Source: Jaenimonas drosophilae (lineage: Eukaryota; Euglenozoa; Kinetoplastea; Trypanosomatida; Trypanosomatidae). Taken from it: a stretch of DNA of 47,797 bases. Shown in pieces: positions 36,251-46,018 of this stretch (positions are counted from its first letter, which is position 1; each line of letters starts with the position of its first letter). The notes under the pieces were generated by a model that worked only from the letters and a program-made list of their open reading frames with translations, was not told the DNA's origin and did no database searches. A program made the translations under genes and the position numbers. Location: positions 1-47,797 of the forward strand of contig JASAON010001529.1 in NCBI GenBank assembly GCA_030849065.1, given 5' to 3'.

Positions 36251-37723
36251 TCAGAGGTCTGCCAGCTCTTCCCTCAGTGCATCGTCGTCATGGCCAAGGT
36301 TGATGGCTGCACGCTGCAGGCGCTCCACCTTACGGTCGAAGAAGTTGTTGATCCACTCAAGTGCGTCATCCAGCAACTTGGTGATGGGGCACTTCGCGGA
36401 TGGGTGAATGATGTAGCGCATGAGACCCTCATCCTCGGTTCCCTTGGGATCTATGCGGAGCATACGCATCAGATCCACTACACCATTCTCCGTCAGGACG
36501 CCAATCACGTGCTGATAGATTTCAATGACAAAAGGGGCATTCTTGTGCGTCACAAAGTGGCCTCTAGCCTTGTAGAAGATGTCGGTGAAGGTGGCCAGCA
36601 TCTCCTCACGTTCCGAGGTAAGACGCTCATAGGTTTCCTGAACCAAGGTCGGGGTGGCCGTCCAGTCGAACTCGTCACGGTGACGGTCACCAGACTCGGC
36701 GTGGTCTACCTCGTTGTCCTGAATCTCCCGCACCTGCTCCTTCCCCGTCCCATCAAAGTCACCCTTCGTCAGGAGCTTCACATTCTTCATGTACGTTTCG
36801 TAGAACATCTCGTCGTTGGTGACGCGCAGGAAGGCCTGGTCGGCATCCCACAGGAGCTTGTCCTCATCGAAGCTCGCGGTGCGGTCGGGCTCGGCAAAAT
36901 TGGTGATCAGGTTTACCGGCATCTCGCTGTTGGCGTTGCGGTCAGAGACACGAAGGGAGCCACACCACAGCAGCCACAGCTTGTCCTGTTTGTCGGATTT
37001 GAAGTAGAGCACCATGCGGGTGATGAACTTGTGCTCCACGTAGTAGAAGTGGCGAACTATAAAGCCGCAGAGCTTCTTCACCTCAAGTGCAATGTTGCCA
37101 GAGACGCATCCCTCTTCACTCAGGAATGTGGGGCCTTCATAGGTCACGGCAGTGGAGTAGGGATCGTTCTCCGCACGCTTCTTATCAAAGATGGCGTACT
37201 TGTTGGTGCGTCGCTGCACCATGCAAATACGGGGGCTCCACACGGCCTTGATGACGCTATTGTAGTAGCCTTTGGGCATGAAGAACTTTTGTAGAATACC
37301 GTCCGCCTTGGTCTTTCGCGACAGGAACTCACCAATGGTGTCCTTGTTGAAGACCTCCACCAACGTTTTGGTTTCTGTTTCGCCATTCTCGAGTTGCTCC
37401 TCGCAGGTGCTGAGGTAGGTGGCGACGATAGGGCAGCTAGCATTGACCTCCTCCTTGAAACCCTTTTCGATGGTGGAGGCATCCAGCTCCTTTCCCTGCT
37501 TCCGCATGACCTCACGCGCCTTGTTATCGGTGGTATACCACCCACGAGGAAAGTTATGCTCGTAGACAACAGTATCAGGCACTAGGATGTTCTTACATGG
37601 CTTCATCGTCTTTGGATTGCGCTTGGTGAGTAGGTTGTAGATGCCACCAACGATGTCGTCGCCCTCAAGTGGATGATTCTTCATCCAGTTGGATCCATTC
37701 TGTGCCGTGGATGCTGGTGCCAT
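36251..37723 (-). CDS. Conserved-looking protein of unknown function (490 residues)
   Basis: The protein looks globular, with no signal peptide, membrane helix or low-complexity region. Hydrophobic, aromatic-rich patches suggest a folded core: NILVPDTVVYEHNFPRGWYT (~45-65), PKGYYNSVIKAVWSPRICMV (~150-175), CGFIVRHFYYVEHKFITRMV and LYFKSDKQDKLWLLWCGSLR (~225-270). The C-terminal third is helical (FVIEIYQHVIGVLTENGVVD, ALEWINNFFDRKVERL). I do not recognise a family or catalytic motif. The even pattern of aromatic positions argues for a real conserved protein, possibly shared with other flagellated eukaryotes, but I cannot test this. The ATG is the first after a minus-strand acceptor at about 37729. 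A 377-codon frame opposite it is an antisense shadow. Confidence 0.8.
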   Translation of the reverse strand: MAPASTAQNGSNWMKNHPLEGDDIVGGIYNLLTKRNPKTMKPCKNILVPDTVVYEHNFPRGWYTTDNKAREVMRKQGKELDASTIEKGFKEEVNASCPIVATYLSTCEEQLENGETETKTLVEVFNKDTIGEFLSRKTKADGILQKFFMPKGYYNSVIKAVWSPRICMVQRRTNKYAIFDKKRAENDPYSTAVTYEGPTFLSEEGCVSGNIALEVKKLCGFIVRHFYYVEHKFITRMVLYFKSDKQDKLWLLWCGSLRVSDRNANSEMPVNLITNFAEPDRTASFDEDKLLWDADQAFLRVTNDEMFYETYMKNVKLLTKGDFDGTGKEQVREIQDNEVDHAESGDRHRDEFDWTATPTLVQETYERLTSEREEMLATFTDIFYKARGHFVTHKNAPFVIEIYQHVIGVLTENGVVDLMRMLRIDPKGTEDEGLMRYIIHPSAKCPITKLLDDALEWINNFFDRKVERLQRAAINLGHDDDALREELADL

Positions 37724-38067
37724 TCTACCTAAACAACGTACGTAGTACCTGGGAAAGCACGGAAGAAGTAGAAGATGTGAAGCATGAGCACAAATATTAT
37801 TTTGCCAAGCAAATGAAGGAGAATACCCTTCATTAAGTCTGTGACATCAATCTTCAGAATTCAAATGTGCGAGAACATGTGAATACGCGGTGGGGAAGCG
37901 TGATGGTCGCTCCCACAAGTCTCGAACATCATCCGCAGCGGCTACAATACAATACACCCAACACTGGCGTGATACACATAAACACCGAACAAAAAATAAA
38001 AGGTATGGAGCGGGCATGTTTGAATCGCTGATAATCAAGTGTAGGATAACCTCCAGAACCAGGTACA
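37724..38067 (-). promoter_or_regulatory. Intergenic region with trans-splice acceptor
   Basis: On the minus strand a pyrimidine-rich stretch at about 37785-37731 leads to an AG at 37730-37729, just before the ATG at 37723. The remainder is 3' UTR of the upstream gene; no gene is seen. Confidence 0.55.
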
Positions 38068-38445
38068 TTACTCGGAGCCGTTGACCGCAGTGTACTGCGG
38101 GTCCTTGAGGTCTTTGCTGTGCATGCGGTCTACCCAGTTCCTAATGTAGACCACCTTCTCGGCCTTAATCTTGCTGGACTTCTCTGGTGCATTTTTTGCA
38201 ACCTCCTCCTTTATGGTTTCACTGTTATCGGTGGTGTCGCGTTCCTTCTCCTTGTCAACGGGTGAGGGCTCCGTCAAGACGACTGGCTGCATCTTCTTCT
38301 TGTGCTGCTGTGATTTCTTCCGCGCTGTTGTATCTTGATTTCGGCGTCGGTCTTCAAGCGTTCGATGCTGGCGCTTCTTTCCGTCATTGTTGGGCTGTGA
38401 TGTACGCCCCTTGGCCGCCGGCTCACCCGACTGGCCATTGCCCAT
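38068..38445 (-). CDS. Small basic protein with N-myristoylation signal
   Basis: This 125-residue protein starts MGNGQSGEPAAKGRTSQ. Gly2 with Ser6 fits the N-myristoyltransferase consensus, so the protein may be anchored to a membrane, for example at the flagellum or plasma membrane. The rest is very polar and largely disordered: basic at ~20-52 (KKRQHRTLEDRRRNQ, RKKSQQHKKKMQP), acidic/Ser/Thr-rich at ~58-85, and a short helix near the end (VVYIRNWVDRMHSKDLKDP). The start is the first ATG after a minus-strand acceptor (tract ~38512-38471, AG at 38470-38469). A longer frame back to 38730 runs through that acceptor and into the next gene's coding region, so it was rejected. Confidence 0.78.
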   Translation of the reverse strand: MGNGQSGEPAAKGRTSQPNNDGKKRQHRTLEDRRRNQDTTARKKSQQHKKKMQPVVLTEPSPVDKEKERDTTDNSETIKEEVAKNAPEKSSKIKAEKVVYIRNWVDRMHSKDLKDPQYTAVNGSE

Positions 38446-38614
38446 CCTTGTGTATCGATGGGTGCTATCTACACCAACCAAAACAGACACAACCCAGAAA
38501 GAGAGCAGCAGCATGTGGTAGAGTTGTGAGTGAACCCTCGCAACCACCCTAATCACCCTTTCAGCAACACCCAACTTGTTCGAACTTTGTTTCCACGACG
38601 TACAGTCGTTCTTC

Positions 38615-39706
38615 TTACTTGGGTCTCCACCCCACATAGACCTCATCCGTGCGAAAGCGCTGAGTGATGGTGGCCTCAGCAAGGGGAGTGAAGAAGCCAG
38701 ACATGAACTGGAGCACGCCGGCATAGGCAATCATGCAGCCGTTGTCAATACAGTAGCGTTGATCCATATCAAAGCACCGCCCACCACGCTCACCAGCCAT
38801 TTGCTGCATCATTTCCTGCAGCCGCACGTTGCAGCCCACTCCTCCAACAATGAGGACGTCGGTGGCGCCAACCTGAGACATGGCGCGCTCCGTCACCTCA
38901 ATCAGCATGGCAAAGATGGTTTCCTGAAGTGAAAAACAAATGTCATCGGCAGAGAAAGGTTCCGTGATGCTTAGCTGCGTCAGTGGAGCCTGACGACCCT
39001 TCTTTAGTAGGGCCGGGTCGCACCTACTCCTGTCGGTGAAGAGGTGGTGATGCACTAACAACTCCACAAAGGAGAGCAACCCGCTGAAGGACATATCCAT
39101 CCCCTTGACGGTGTAGGGCAGCTCAAGGAAGACCTTGCCTCGTTTGGCTTGCTGCTCAATGTTGTAGCCAGGAGCAGGGTCATTGGAGATGCCGAGCAGC
39201 CGTGCCACGCGATCGAGGCAGTTGCCGACGGCAATGTCGATGGTCTCGCCAAAGATGCGGTAGCGGTGGTCGGCGTAGGCAATGACCTGTGTGTTGCCGC
39301 CACTGACGTACAGGACGACGGGGTTGGAGCTGCCCGTCACGACCCTGCCCATCTCAATGTGACCCACGCAGTGATTGACCCCAACAAGTGGCCTTCCCCA
39401 CAGGAGCGAGAGGGTCTTGGCAACGGTACAGCCAATGGAGAGAGGTGCCCCCATGCCAGGACCTTTGGTGTAGCTGATGACGTCAATGGCAGCAGGAGTG
39501 AGGTTGGCCTCCTGGAGCGCCCGCTGAACGAGCTGAATCACGTACTCTGCGTGATGATTGGCAGTTTCGCGGGGAAGAAAACCAGTCCCGGGTGGGGTGA
39601 TGTAGGTTTCACGCACATTGGAGAGCACATTGCCGTCTTGATCCACCACACCCACGCCAATCTTGTTCGCGCTCCCTTCAATGCCCAGTGACAAGGTACG
39701 CTTCAT
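38615..39706 (-). CDS. KAE1: Kae1/OSGEP, tRNA N6-threonylcarbamoyladenosine transferase
   Basis: The 363-residue protein is full length for the family (ASKHA fold). It is the catalytic subunit of the KEOPS/EKC complex, which transfers the threonylcarbamoyl group to A37 of ANN-decoding tRNAs. Visible motifs are [15 protein letters not shown] (phosphate 1), [10 protein letters not shown], the metal-binding [11 protein letters not shown] (H-x3-H), [12 protein letters not shown] (phosphate 2), [32 protein letters not shown], and [14 protein letters not shown]. The second motif group and ending [13 protein letters not shown] are typical. There is no mitochondrial presequence, so this is the cytosolic/nuclear Kae1 rather than the Qri7 form. 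A small insert around [18 protein letters not shown] follows SFVELL. Confidence 0.97.
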   Translation of the reverse strand: MKRTLSLGIEGSANKIGVGVVDQDGNVLSNVRETYITPPGTGFLPRETANHHAEYVIQLVQRALQEANLTPAAIDVISYTKGPGMGAPLSIGCTVAKTLSLLWGRPLVGVNHCVGHIEMGRVVTGSSNPVVLYVSGGNTQVIAYADHRYRIFGETIDIAVGNCLDRVARLLGISNDPAPGYNIEQQAKRGKVFLELPYTVKGMDMSFSGLLSFVELLVHHHLFTDRSRCDPALLKKGRQAPLTQLSITEPFSADDICFSLQETIFAMLIEVTERAMSQVGATDVLIVGGVGCNVRLQEMMQQMAGERGGRCFDMDQRYCIDNGCMIAYAGVLQFMSGFFTPLAEATITQRFRTDEVYVGWRPK

Positions 39707-39897
39707 CGTTGATGAGCTACAATACTACAGGTTGGCCGCGTGGGCTATTGCTACGTCAAGTACAACAACAAAGCAACAACAGAAAGAGCAGAAGGATGAT
39801 GTTCCACGCAGTACACTATGCAATACAGAAGCTGCGCCACCCAGACAATGAACGCGTACACATGACATTGTTTGTGATTCATCTGAGTACCTCCCCG

Positions 39898-40143
39898 CTA
39901 CACTCCCACGTTGTCCCGGGCTAGACGTGAGATGAGCCGAACCTTCTCGGTACGCGCTTTTTGCCGCTCCGGGTGGCCCTTGCGTCTGCGCACCTGCGAC
40001 GCTGCGGGGGAGTACATGCAGTTGGCATAGTGTGCGTCGGAGACCACGGACTCATTGCGTGGCGCAAAGGCACAGGAGTAGGCCAGGGAATCCCGGTACA
40101 ACTGCCCCTGTAGCTGGCAGAGCTTTGCTCGTAGACGAAGCAT
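39898..40143 (-). CDS. Small basic protein of unknown function
   Basis: The likely product is 81 residues starting MLRLRAKLCQLQGQLYRDSL and ending in a basic stretch (VRRRKGHPERQKARTEKVRL). The open frame extends to 40290, but that would leave only 14 bases to the stop of the upstream gene at 40305, with no room for a 3' UTR and acceptor. A minus-strand pyrimidine tract (~40217-40177, AG at 40177-40176) lies before the ATG at 40143, so this start was chosen. The basic N-terminus could be a mitochondrial signal. Cysteines are present but not in a zinc motif. No family is recognised, and coding status is moderately sure. Confidence 0.6.
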   Translation of the reverse strand: MLRLRAKLCQLQGQLYRDSLAYSCAFAPRNESVVSDAHYANCMYSPAASQVRRRKGHPERQKARTEKVRLISRLARDNVGV

Positions 40144-40304
40144 CTCTACAGAGACTTTGATGAAGGGACGACTACCTTGTGGATTGTGGGAAGAAGCGCG
40201 TGAAGAAATAAGAGAGGTGTGGTGTCCAGACACATTACCCAAAATCTGTTCCAGGGGAAATTTGTGCTGTTTTTGGCATCGGCTACGCACTGCATCTCCT
40301 TCAT

Positions 40305-42644
40305 CTACACCGCATGACGACGGTGTACCAGCATTAATGCGCTCGCGAGAAGCAAGAAGGGCACAATGACACTAATCTTCACCGTCTCCAGAAAGAACAT
40401 GTTAAAGCTCAGCGAGGTCCTATCGTAGAAGACTTGGCCATTGGGGAGCTCCATCGCCACCGTCAGTGCGGCGTACATGCGCTCAAATGGTGCACGTACG
40501 GTGATGGAGTAGGTACCTGGCTTCGTGAAGACGGACTCGTAGACGCGAATGCGGCTTCCAATGAAGACGGTCACCTTGTAGATGCGGTGGGAGGCGTCCA
40601 CGGTTGAAGGGCGGCCATCCACGATGGAGATCTTCAGGTGAAAACGGCTTCCCTGAATATCACGGGTACGTCGTGACTCCTCACTGAGGAGGATTCCCAC
40701 GTTGTTCTCGTTCGCGGTGAAGCCGTTCAGGCCCTTGGTCTTGCTGGGCCACACCTTGAGCGGGTGGTGTGGGGTGTCGGTCTCAAAGAGGTACACTCCA
40801 CCATGAATGGTGGTCACGATGAGGTCCATCATGCCGTTGCCGGAAACGTCGTCAGCCAAGACGGAGGTGGAGGAGGCCTCATCGATATCCACCAAGTCCA
40901 TGCAGCCCGTCTTTGGACTCACGAGGTACACATGGCCGTCATGGGAGGGCACAATGATGTGCAGCCCAGTGCCAAAGGTCATACTCTGCAGATTCATGAG
41001 TAGGGGTGAGGCGTAGATGGGGCCACCCGTGATGATGGGGAAGTGGGGGAGCAGTTTCCCATGGCTGCCCGTGAAGGCGTAGATGCGGCCAGCGGTGGTC
41101 ACAACAACCACACACATCTCGCCATTGCCAAGGAGATCGCCGTAGACGATGCGGTCGGCAACGGCACCAACCACAGTTGTATTCCAGATCCGTGTGCCAT
41201 CCATTCTGTAACAGCCCACCTGGCCGAGGGTATCACCGGTGCAGATGTTGGTCGATCCACGCCGCTCCACGTCCTCTGCTGTGGGGGAGGCGAGAATGGG
41301 ATTCATGGTGACGGGCCACGCACCGGGCAAGGGGCTGCCATCTCCCAAGAAGGCCGTGAGTGTACCGTCGGTGGAGGTGACGGCGATGACGGCCTTGCCG
41401 TGGTTGTGCTTGGCGGCGGAGAGGACCAAGGGGGTGGAGAGCCCCTGTGCGGGCACCGGATCATGTCTGGGCGCCACCTGCAGCGTACGAGCCCACTTCA
41501 CCTCTCCTGACACCAAATTCATGCACACAATGGCCGTTGCGGCGTAGTCACTGGCAATGATGCCTTCCGGTAGCTTCTTTCCGTGACCTCCACCTGGTGC
41601 GTACTCCTCCTCGTCAAAGAAGTAGCTCATGTGAAGGATGATATCAACGTCGCCGTTCCCATCAACGTCCGCAATGACTGGTGTGGAGAGGATGTGCGGG
41701 TCCACCGCGATTTCATCCGACTCCACGGAAAATGGAATCGCCCCGCGGATGTACTTGAGCCCAAACGATTCGTCAATGGTGGTATTCTTGTTCATCATCA
41801 CCTGATACAACTCCGGCTGAAAGAGGAGCTTCATGGAACGTTTGGCCTCCTCACTCAGGTGTCCATCGGGGCCAATGCGGCGCTCCTGCTCAAAGGGCTC
41901 CTCACCGGTGCGGTCGTCGTCCATCTCGTCCGTGATCCAGTCATCGGCCCAGTTTGGCAGCTCATCCTCATGCTCAAGGGAGGCATCTTCGTAGGCCATG
42001 GGTGAGGTACGATCGCCATGTGGGGATAACGTCGTTGATACATTTCGACGAGGACGTGTTCGCTGCTCACTCATCGGCCGCCTCCGCACAAAAAACAAGT
42101 CCTTCATGGTACGTGCCTTGGCCATTTCAGCAATGACCTCTGCGCTCCAGTTGGGTGCGGCCGCACGCACACGTCCGGCCTGCTCCGCCGTCAGGTGGTT
42201 CTTCCTCCAGTTCTTCTTCATGGCGAGTGGGGGCACCTTGAGGAGGCCACGGGCATCACCTCGTTCATCAAAGACCACAAGCTCACCATTGTACATGGCA
42301 AGGATCCACTCCGTCGATCCATCGCCATCCATGTCAATGGGCAGCGGGCTGGCGTAGGTGCGCAGTCGGGGATGGGCGAAGGGGAAGCCCGCGGCATCAC
42401 CGCCGTTGCTGCCATCGAGGGCCTCGAGAAAGTTGGATTGCGTCGCCACGAGGATCTCCTTGTGCCCGTCGTGGAGGAAGTCCACGACGAGTGGGGTGGC
42501 GTGGATGGGTGCCCCAACACGTGCCGACCACTCCAGATGCACACTCAGGTGGCAGCTAGGGGGAGGGGCGGCAAGACCAACATGCACCCAACAGCACAGG
42601 AAGAGAAGCACGAACGCCAACAACGATACATAGTGGCCCCTCAT
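40305..42644 (-). CDS. FG-GAP repeat type I membrane protein, DEX1-like
   Basis: The 779-residue protein starts with a signal peptide (YVSLLAFVLLFLCCWVHVGL) and ends with a membrane helix (ISVIVPFLLLASALMLV) and a short basic tail (HRRHAV). The lumenal or outer part is a beta-propeller of FG-GAP/integrin-alpha-like blades: PLVVDFLHDGHKEILVATQS, PLPIDMDGDGSTEWILAM, PVIADVDGNGDVDIILHMSY, VYGDLLGNGEMCVVVVTTAG, VLADDVSGNGMMDLIVTT. The D-x-D-G-D/N-G loops should bind calcium. An acidic insert of ~150 residues (~150-300) splits the propeller. The overall plan resembles plant DEX1 and the trypanosome 'FG-GAP repeat' proteins. Its role here is unknown; adhesion or a secretory-pathway function is possible. 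Confidence 0.78.
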   Translation of the reverse strand: MRGHYVSLLAFVLLFLCCWVHVGLAAPPPSCHLSVHLEWSARVGAPIHATPLVVDFLHDGHKEILVATQSNFLEALDGSNGGDAAGFPFAHPRLRTYASPLPIDMDGDGSTEWILAMYNGELVVFDERGDARGLLKVPPLAMKKNWRKNHLTAEQAGRVRAAAPNWSAEVIAEMAKARTMKDLFFVRRRPMSEQRTRPRRNVSTTLSPHGDRTSPMAYEDASLEHEDELPNWADDWITDEMDDDRTGEEPFEQERRIGPDGHLSEEAKRSMKLLFQPELYQVMMNKNTTIDESFGLKYIRGAIPFSVESDEIAVDPHILSTPVIADVDGNGDVDIILHMSYFFDEEEYAPGGGHGKKLPEGIIASDYAATAIVCMNLVSGEVKWARTLQVAPRHDPVPAQGLSTPLVLSAAKHNHGKAVIAVTSTDGTLTAFLGDGSPLPGAWPVTMNPILASPTAEDVERRGSTNICTGDTLGQVGCYRMDGTRIWNTTVVGAVADRIVYGDLLGNGEMCVVVVTTAGRIYAFTGSHGKLLPHFPIITGGPIYASPLLMNLQSMTFGTGLHIIVPSHDGHVYLVSPKTGCMDLVDIDEASSTSVLADDVSGNGMMDLIVTTIHGGVYLFETDTPHHPLKVWPSKTKGLNGFTANENNVGILLSEESRRTRDIQGSRFHLKISIVDGRPSTVDASHRIYKVTVFIGSRIRVYESVFTKPGTYSITVRAPFERMYAALTVAMELPNGQVFYDRTSLSFNMFFLETVKISVIVPFLLLASALMLVHRRHAV

Positions 42645-42843
42645 GGTGGCTACGCTATGATTCGGTGAATAGATGAAAAGTACTTGAAAAGAAGAAAGCG
42701 AATAGTGAAGATGAATCCAACTATAACGATAAGCATTGTGTTTTCAAGATGTATGCTCACATTCTACACCGCTGACGTTCGGCTGTGACTATGACCCACA
42801 ACGGTCCAGAGACTTACCGCCCACGACGAGTTTGGTGCGGTAT

Positions 42844-43167
42844 TCATTTCGGAGCAGGCCGCTTGTCAGTGAGGATGGATCCATCTGTGTGATTCTTCTT
42901 CATGGCCGGCACCACATAGGTACCCAACCACGTCCACAGCACCATGAAGGCGATGAAGAACTTCCACGGGTAGACCTGAAGATCCTTGAGACGCTCGCGC
43001 CACGGCAGGCTACGATTGTGCTCAATCCGTTGGCGATCACGGAGCAGTGCGTCGGACAGTGAGAAACGGCTTTTCCCCTTGGAAGAGACACTCGTTGCGT
43101 GCACAGCAGGACGCCTCACTTGCGTCCGCTGCCCAGCCGCCAACAGCATCAGCCTGGATGCCCGCAT
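42844..43167 (-). CDS. Small single-span mitochondrial membrane protein (predicted)
   Basis: The 107-residue protein starts MRASRLMLLAAGQRTQVRRP, a strong mitochondrial presequence (basic, no acids). The mature part has a helix with charged residues (SLSDALLRDRQRIEHNRSL), then one membrane span (FFIAFMVLWTWLGTYVVP) and a short basic tail. The size and shape match accessory subunits of inner-membrane complexes such as cytochrome c oxidase or ATP synthase, but I cannot assign it. The start follows a minus-strand acceptor (tract ~43215-43182, CAG before about 43180, another CAG at about 43170). The upstream in-frame extension lies across that acceptor and was rejected. Confidence 0.75.
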   Translation of the reverse strand: MRASRLMLLAAGQRTQVRRPAVHATSVSSKGKSRFSLSDALLRDRQRIEHNRSLPWRERLKDLQVYPWKFFIAFMVLWTWLGTYVVPAMKKNHTDGSILTDKRPAPK

Positions 43168-43473
43168 TGGCTGCAAAGACTGGTCACAAAAGAAGAAATA
43201 AAACAAGAAGATGAGTGAAAGGGAGAGCACAGTAGGACCATTGATGGTCAACGACGCAGAACAGTGCTCGCTCACGTCAAAACACACATCACATCAGCGG
43301 CATGGCCATCCCAAGGGCCAGCCGAGAACAAAGAGAGATGGGTGACATCCCGCCTAGTTGGATATACGCTGTTTCAAGTACAGTGAGGTAGTAGAGTACA
43401 CGCAAGGAGAGTATGATGGCTGCAGCAATGGTATAAAACACACACACCCACTCACGAACGCACAGATTCGGTC
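43168..43473 (-). promoter_or_regulatory. Intergenic region with acceptor for the small mitochondrial protein
   Basis: A minus-strand pyrimidine tract at about 43215-43182 ending in CAG lies just before the downstream start. The rest is 3' UTR of the coiled-coil gene. No gene is seen. Confidence 0.55.
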
Positions 43474-45816
43474 CTACCGTTTGGTGGGTGGAGAAGCAGA
43501 GCCCTGGCTAGACACAAATTGCTGGACCTCCTTCTTCCAACGAAGAAGCTCCGCCGCGATGATGGCGTTCTCCTCCGTGAGTGCATCCCGTTCGGTGGCG
43601 AGACGGGTGCACTCCATCGTGAGTCGCTCATTCTCATCTGAGAGCTGATGGATATCCTCCACCACATCTCCACTATCAGCATGGGGGTGCTGAGGTGCGC
43701 GTCGCGCCTCCTCCAAGGCCATCTCCAGCTCATGGAGGCGGAGTGATTGGCCCTCGTCTTTCTCAATCATTTGGTTGAGCGTGGCGCGCAGCACATTGCA
43801 CTGCTGCTCCGCCTTCTCGCGGAGTACTTCCGCATGGCTGATGTTTTGTGTGGAGGAGTCGCACTCATTTTGGTAGTACTCCGACGCCTGCTTCCATCGA
43901 TCCACCTCCATGCTTTGCCGCTCAGCCTCCTGCTCTGCCGCACGACGGCGGCTCTGCTCCTCCGAAAGCTCCTTGCGGACGGCGGTGAGGCGTTGCTCTA
44001 CCTCTGCCGATGGCTTGGCAACAAGTGCCTTGGGTGGGGCTGCGATGGAAGTTCGTCGCTCGGTTTCCACCTTGCGCAGCGCATCCTCCACCTTCAAGCG
44101 TCGCTCCACCTCCTCCCGCAGCACACGGCGGCTATCCTCCTTGGCATCATCGAGTGCCTTGGATAGGCGTTGCTTCTCCGCCTTGGCATCTGCCATCAAA
44201 GACTGAAGACGGTCTTGCACTTCCCTGCGCTGGCGCTCCGCCTCACGCAGCTGCACTCCCTGGTTTTGCTCCCGATCCTGTAGAAGGGCACGGAACTTAT
44301 CAATCTCTGCACGTTGTGCTGTCAGCTGGCGCTCCAGCTCCGCGCGCTCAGCGCGGCCACGCTCCTCCGCTTCAACGGCGGCGCCACTGGCCTTCTTGCG
44401 ACCATCGATGGCCGCCGCCACCTCCGTTTGGAGCTGGTTGTTGAGCTCCTGCAAATGAGTCCGTTGACGCTTTGCATCCGCCAGCGTCATCTCGAGGCGC
44501 TGAGACCTATCGCGCTCCGCTGCCAGTTGCTTGTTGTGCTGCTCCTCCGCAGCTTCCTGCTTTCGGTCAATGTTGTTGAGGTCACTCATCAAGGCCTGGA
44601 ACTGCGTCTTGAGCTTCTCCAACTCCTTCAGCTTGTCGTTGTATAGCTGCTTGTACTGCGCAGCAGAGGAAGCGTAGCCTTCACACTGCTCAATCAGCTC
44701 GTTCGTCTGGCGCCGAAGTCCGTCGGACTCCGCCTTGATGTTTGTCACCCGTCGCTCATGCTCCAACTCTTTACTATGCAGCTCCTTCTTTAGCATGTCA
44801 ATCGTGAGGGTGTGGCGAACGCTCTCCACCGACTCCGTCGGCGCGGTGTTGTTGAGTGCCTTTAGTCGTTGGTTATCTCCGTGCAAAAAGCGCACCTCAT
44901 CCTGAAGTCGGGCATTCTCCTGAATCAGCCGGCGTACACGTGCTTCCTGCTGTGCCGATGGTCGCTCAATGGAGCTTCGAACGAAGGAGTCACGGCGCTG
45001 GGGGGTGCCTCGGCAGGACGAGCGCGGCGTGGGTGCCGCACTTCCTCGATCCTCCAAGCGTGTTTTGGCCCGCTGAAGAAGCTCCTCCACGTTGGTGGCG
45101 TTGCCCAGCGATGAGGCAGTCTGAGAGACGGGGGTGTGAAGGGCTGCGGTGGCGCCATTCGTTGTGGGCGTAGCGACCATCGTAGTGGTGTTGGTGGTGG
45201 TGGTGGCATTGGTAGGGATGTTCGACTTCACCACAGGCTCCACCTCACTCAGGCTTTCTTCGTCTAAGGGGAGGCGGACGGGTTTGATGGGCGCTGGTGA
45301 TTTGGCGGTTTTTACGGCAGGAGCAGGTGCCGGTGTGGTGTGGGCCTTGGTCGGGAAGGCAAAGGCAGCGGCACCGCTCTTGGCAGTGGCCGCTGCTACT
45401 GGAGCCTTGGCTGTGGTGTTGTGTGCCGGTGTGGCGGCGGTGTGGCTCTTGGGGTTGGGCTGTGGTGCTGCCGCAGTGGCGGATGGCTTTGCTGGAGCAG
45501 CGGCGGCAGCCGCGGGGGTGGCCTTGGGAGCGACGTCGATGCTCGGCGCCTTGGAAGCCTTGGAGCTCTGCACCTCCCTGGGAGATTTGGAGTCCACCTC
45601 GATATCGCTCTCAAAGACGATGCTGCTTGTGTTGCTGGCGAAGCTGCCTTTGCGCGGGGCTGCCGCTGGAGCAGGTGCCGCCGCAACCTGTTTGGACGCA
45701 GTTTCTGTTCTAAAGCTCAACGTCTTTGGGGAGGCTCCATTGGAGTGCCGACTATCCTCCAAATCGCTATCGCTGTCGACGTCGAGGAACCTCTTCACGC
45801 GTACACCTGTGTTCAT
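43474..45816 (-). CDS. Large coiled-coil protein with Ala/Pro-rich N-terminus
   Basis: This 780-residue protein has two halves. Residues 1-~270 are Ala/Pro/Thr/Lys-rich and disordered, with acidic Ser clusters (VDSDSDLEDSRHSN) and phospho-site-like stretches (RSSCRGTPQRRDSFVRSS). Residues ~280-765 are a nearly continuous coiled coil (RRLIQENARLQDEVRFLHGD, NELIEQCEGYASSAAQYKQL), with a break around TSIAAPPKALVAKPSAE. The short tail is SSQGSASPPTKR. There is no motor, membrane or enzyme domain. Such proteins in kinetoplastids are often part of the basal body, flagellum attachment zone or cytoskeleton, but no specific family is recognised. The Ala-rich region is GCN-codon repetitive, which creates long shadow frames. 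Confidence 0.88.
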   Translation of the reverse strand: MNTGVRVKRFLDVDSDSDLEDSRHSNGASPKTLSFRTETASKQVAAAPAPAAAPRKGSFASNTSSIVFESDIEVDSKSPREVQSSKASKAPSIDVAPKATPAAAAAAPAKPSATAAAPQPNPKSHTAATPAHNTTAKAPVAAATAKSGAAAFAFPTKAHTTPAPAPAVKTAKSPAPIKPVRLPLDEESLSEVEPVVKSNIPTNATTTTNTTTMVATPTTNGATAALHTPVSQTASSLGNATNVEELLQRAKTRLEDRGSAAPTPRSSCRGTPQRRDSFVRSSIERPSAQQEARVRRLIQENARLQDEVRFLHGDNQRLKALNNTAPTESVESVRHTLTIDMLKKELHSKELEHERRVTNIKAESDGLRRQTNELIEQCEGYASSAAQYKQLYNDKLKELEKLKTQFQALMSDLNNIDRKQEAAEEQHNKQLAAERDRSQRLEMTLADAKRQRTHLQELNNQLQTEVAAAIDGRKKASGAAVEAEERGRAERAELERQLTAQRAEIDKFRALLQDREQNQGVQLREAERQRREVQDRLQSLMADAKAEKQRLSKALDDAKEDSRRVLREEVERRLKVEDALRKVETERRTSIAAPPKALVAKPSAEVEQRLTAVRKELSEEQSRRRAAEQEAERQSMEVDRWKQASEYYQNECDSSTQNISHAEVLREKAEQQCNVLRATLNQMIEKDEGQSLRLHELEMALEEARRAPQHPHADSGDVVEDIHQLSDENERLTMECTRLATERDALTEENAIIAAELLRWKKEVQQFVSSQGSASPPTKR

Positions 45817-46018
45817 GGGGCTAAGAAGAATATAGTACTACGTCCAACACAAGAATGAAGCACAACCACAAACTTCCACAAAGCAAGGGCATGTACATGG
45901 TGACGTGAAGCGTAGAGCTTCTCTACAGGCGCATACAACAAACACAATCTCCAAATAGCAAAGGAAACACTATCCCCTCGTCGCGCCATCAAACATCGCC
46001 AGAGTTTCATTCCCCCTC

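Noticed and set aside
36161..37294. Plus-strand open frame of 377 codons
   Set aside because: It lies antisense to a better gene on the strand used by all neighbours. Its product is rich in Val, Leu and His with no folded pattern, as expected from codon bias.
38446..38730. N-terminal extension of the myristoylation-signal protein
   Set aside because: It overlaps the end of Kae1 and crosses the acceptor at 38469-38512.
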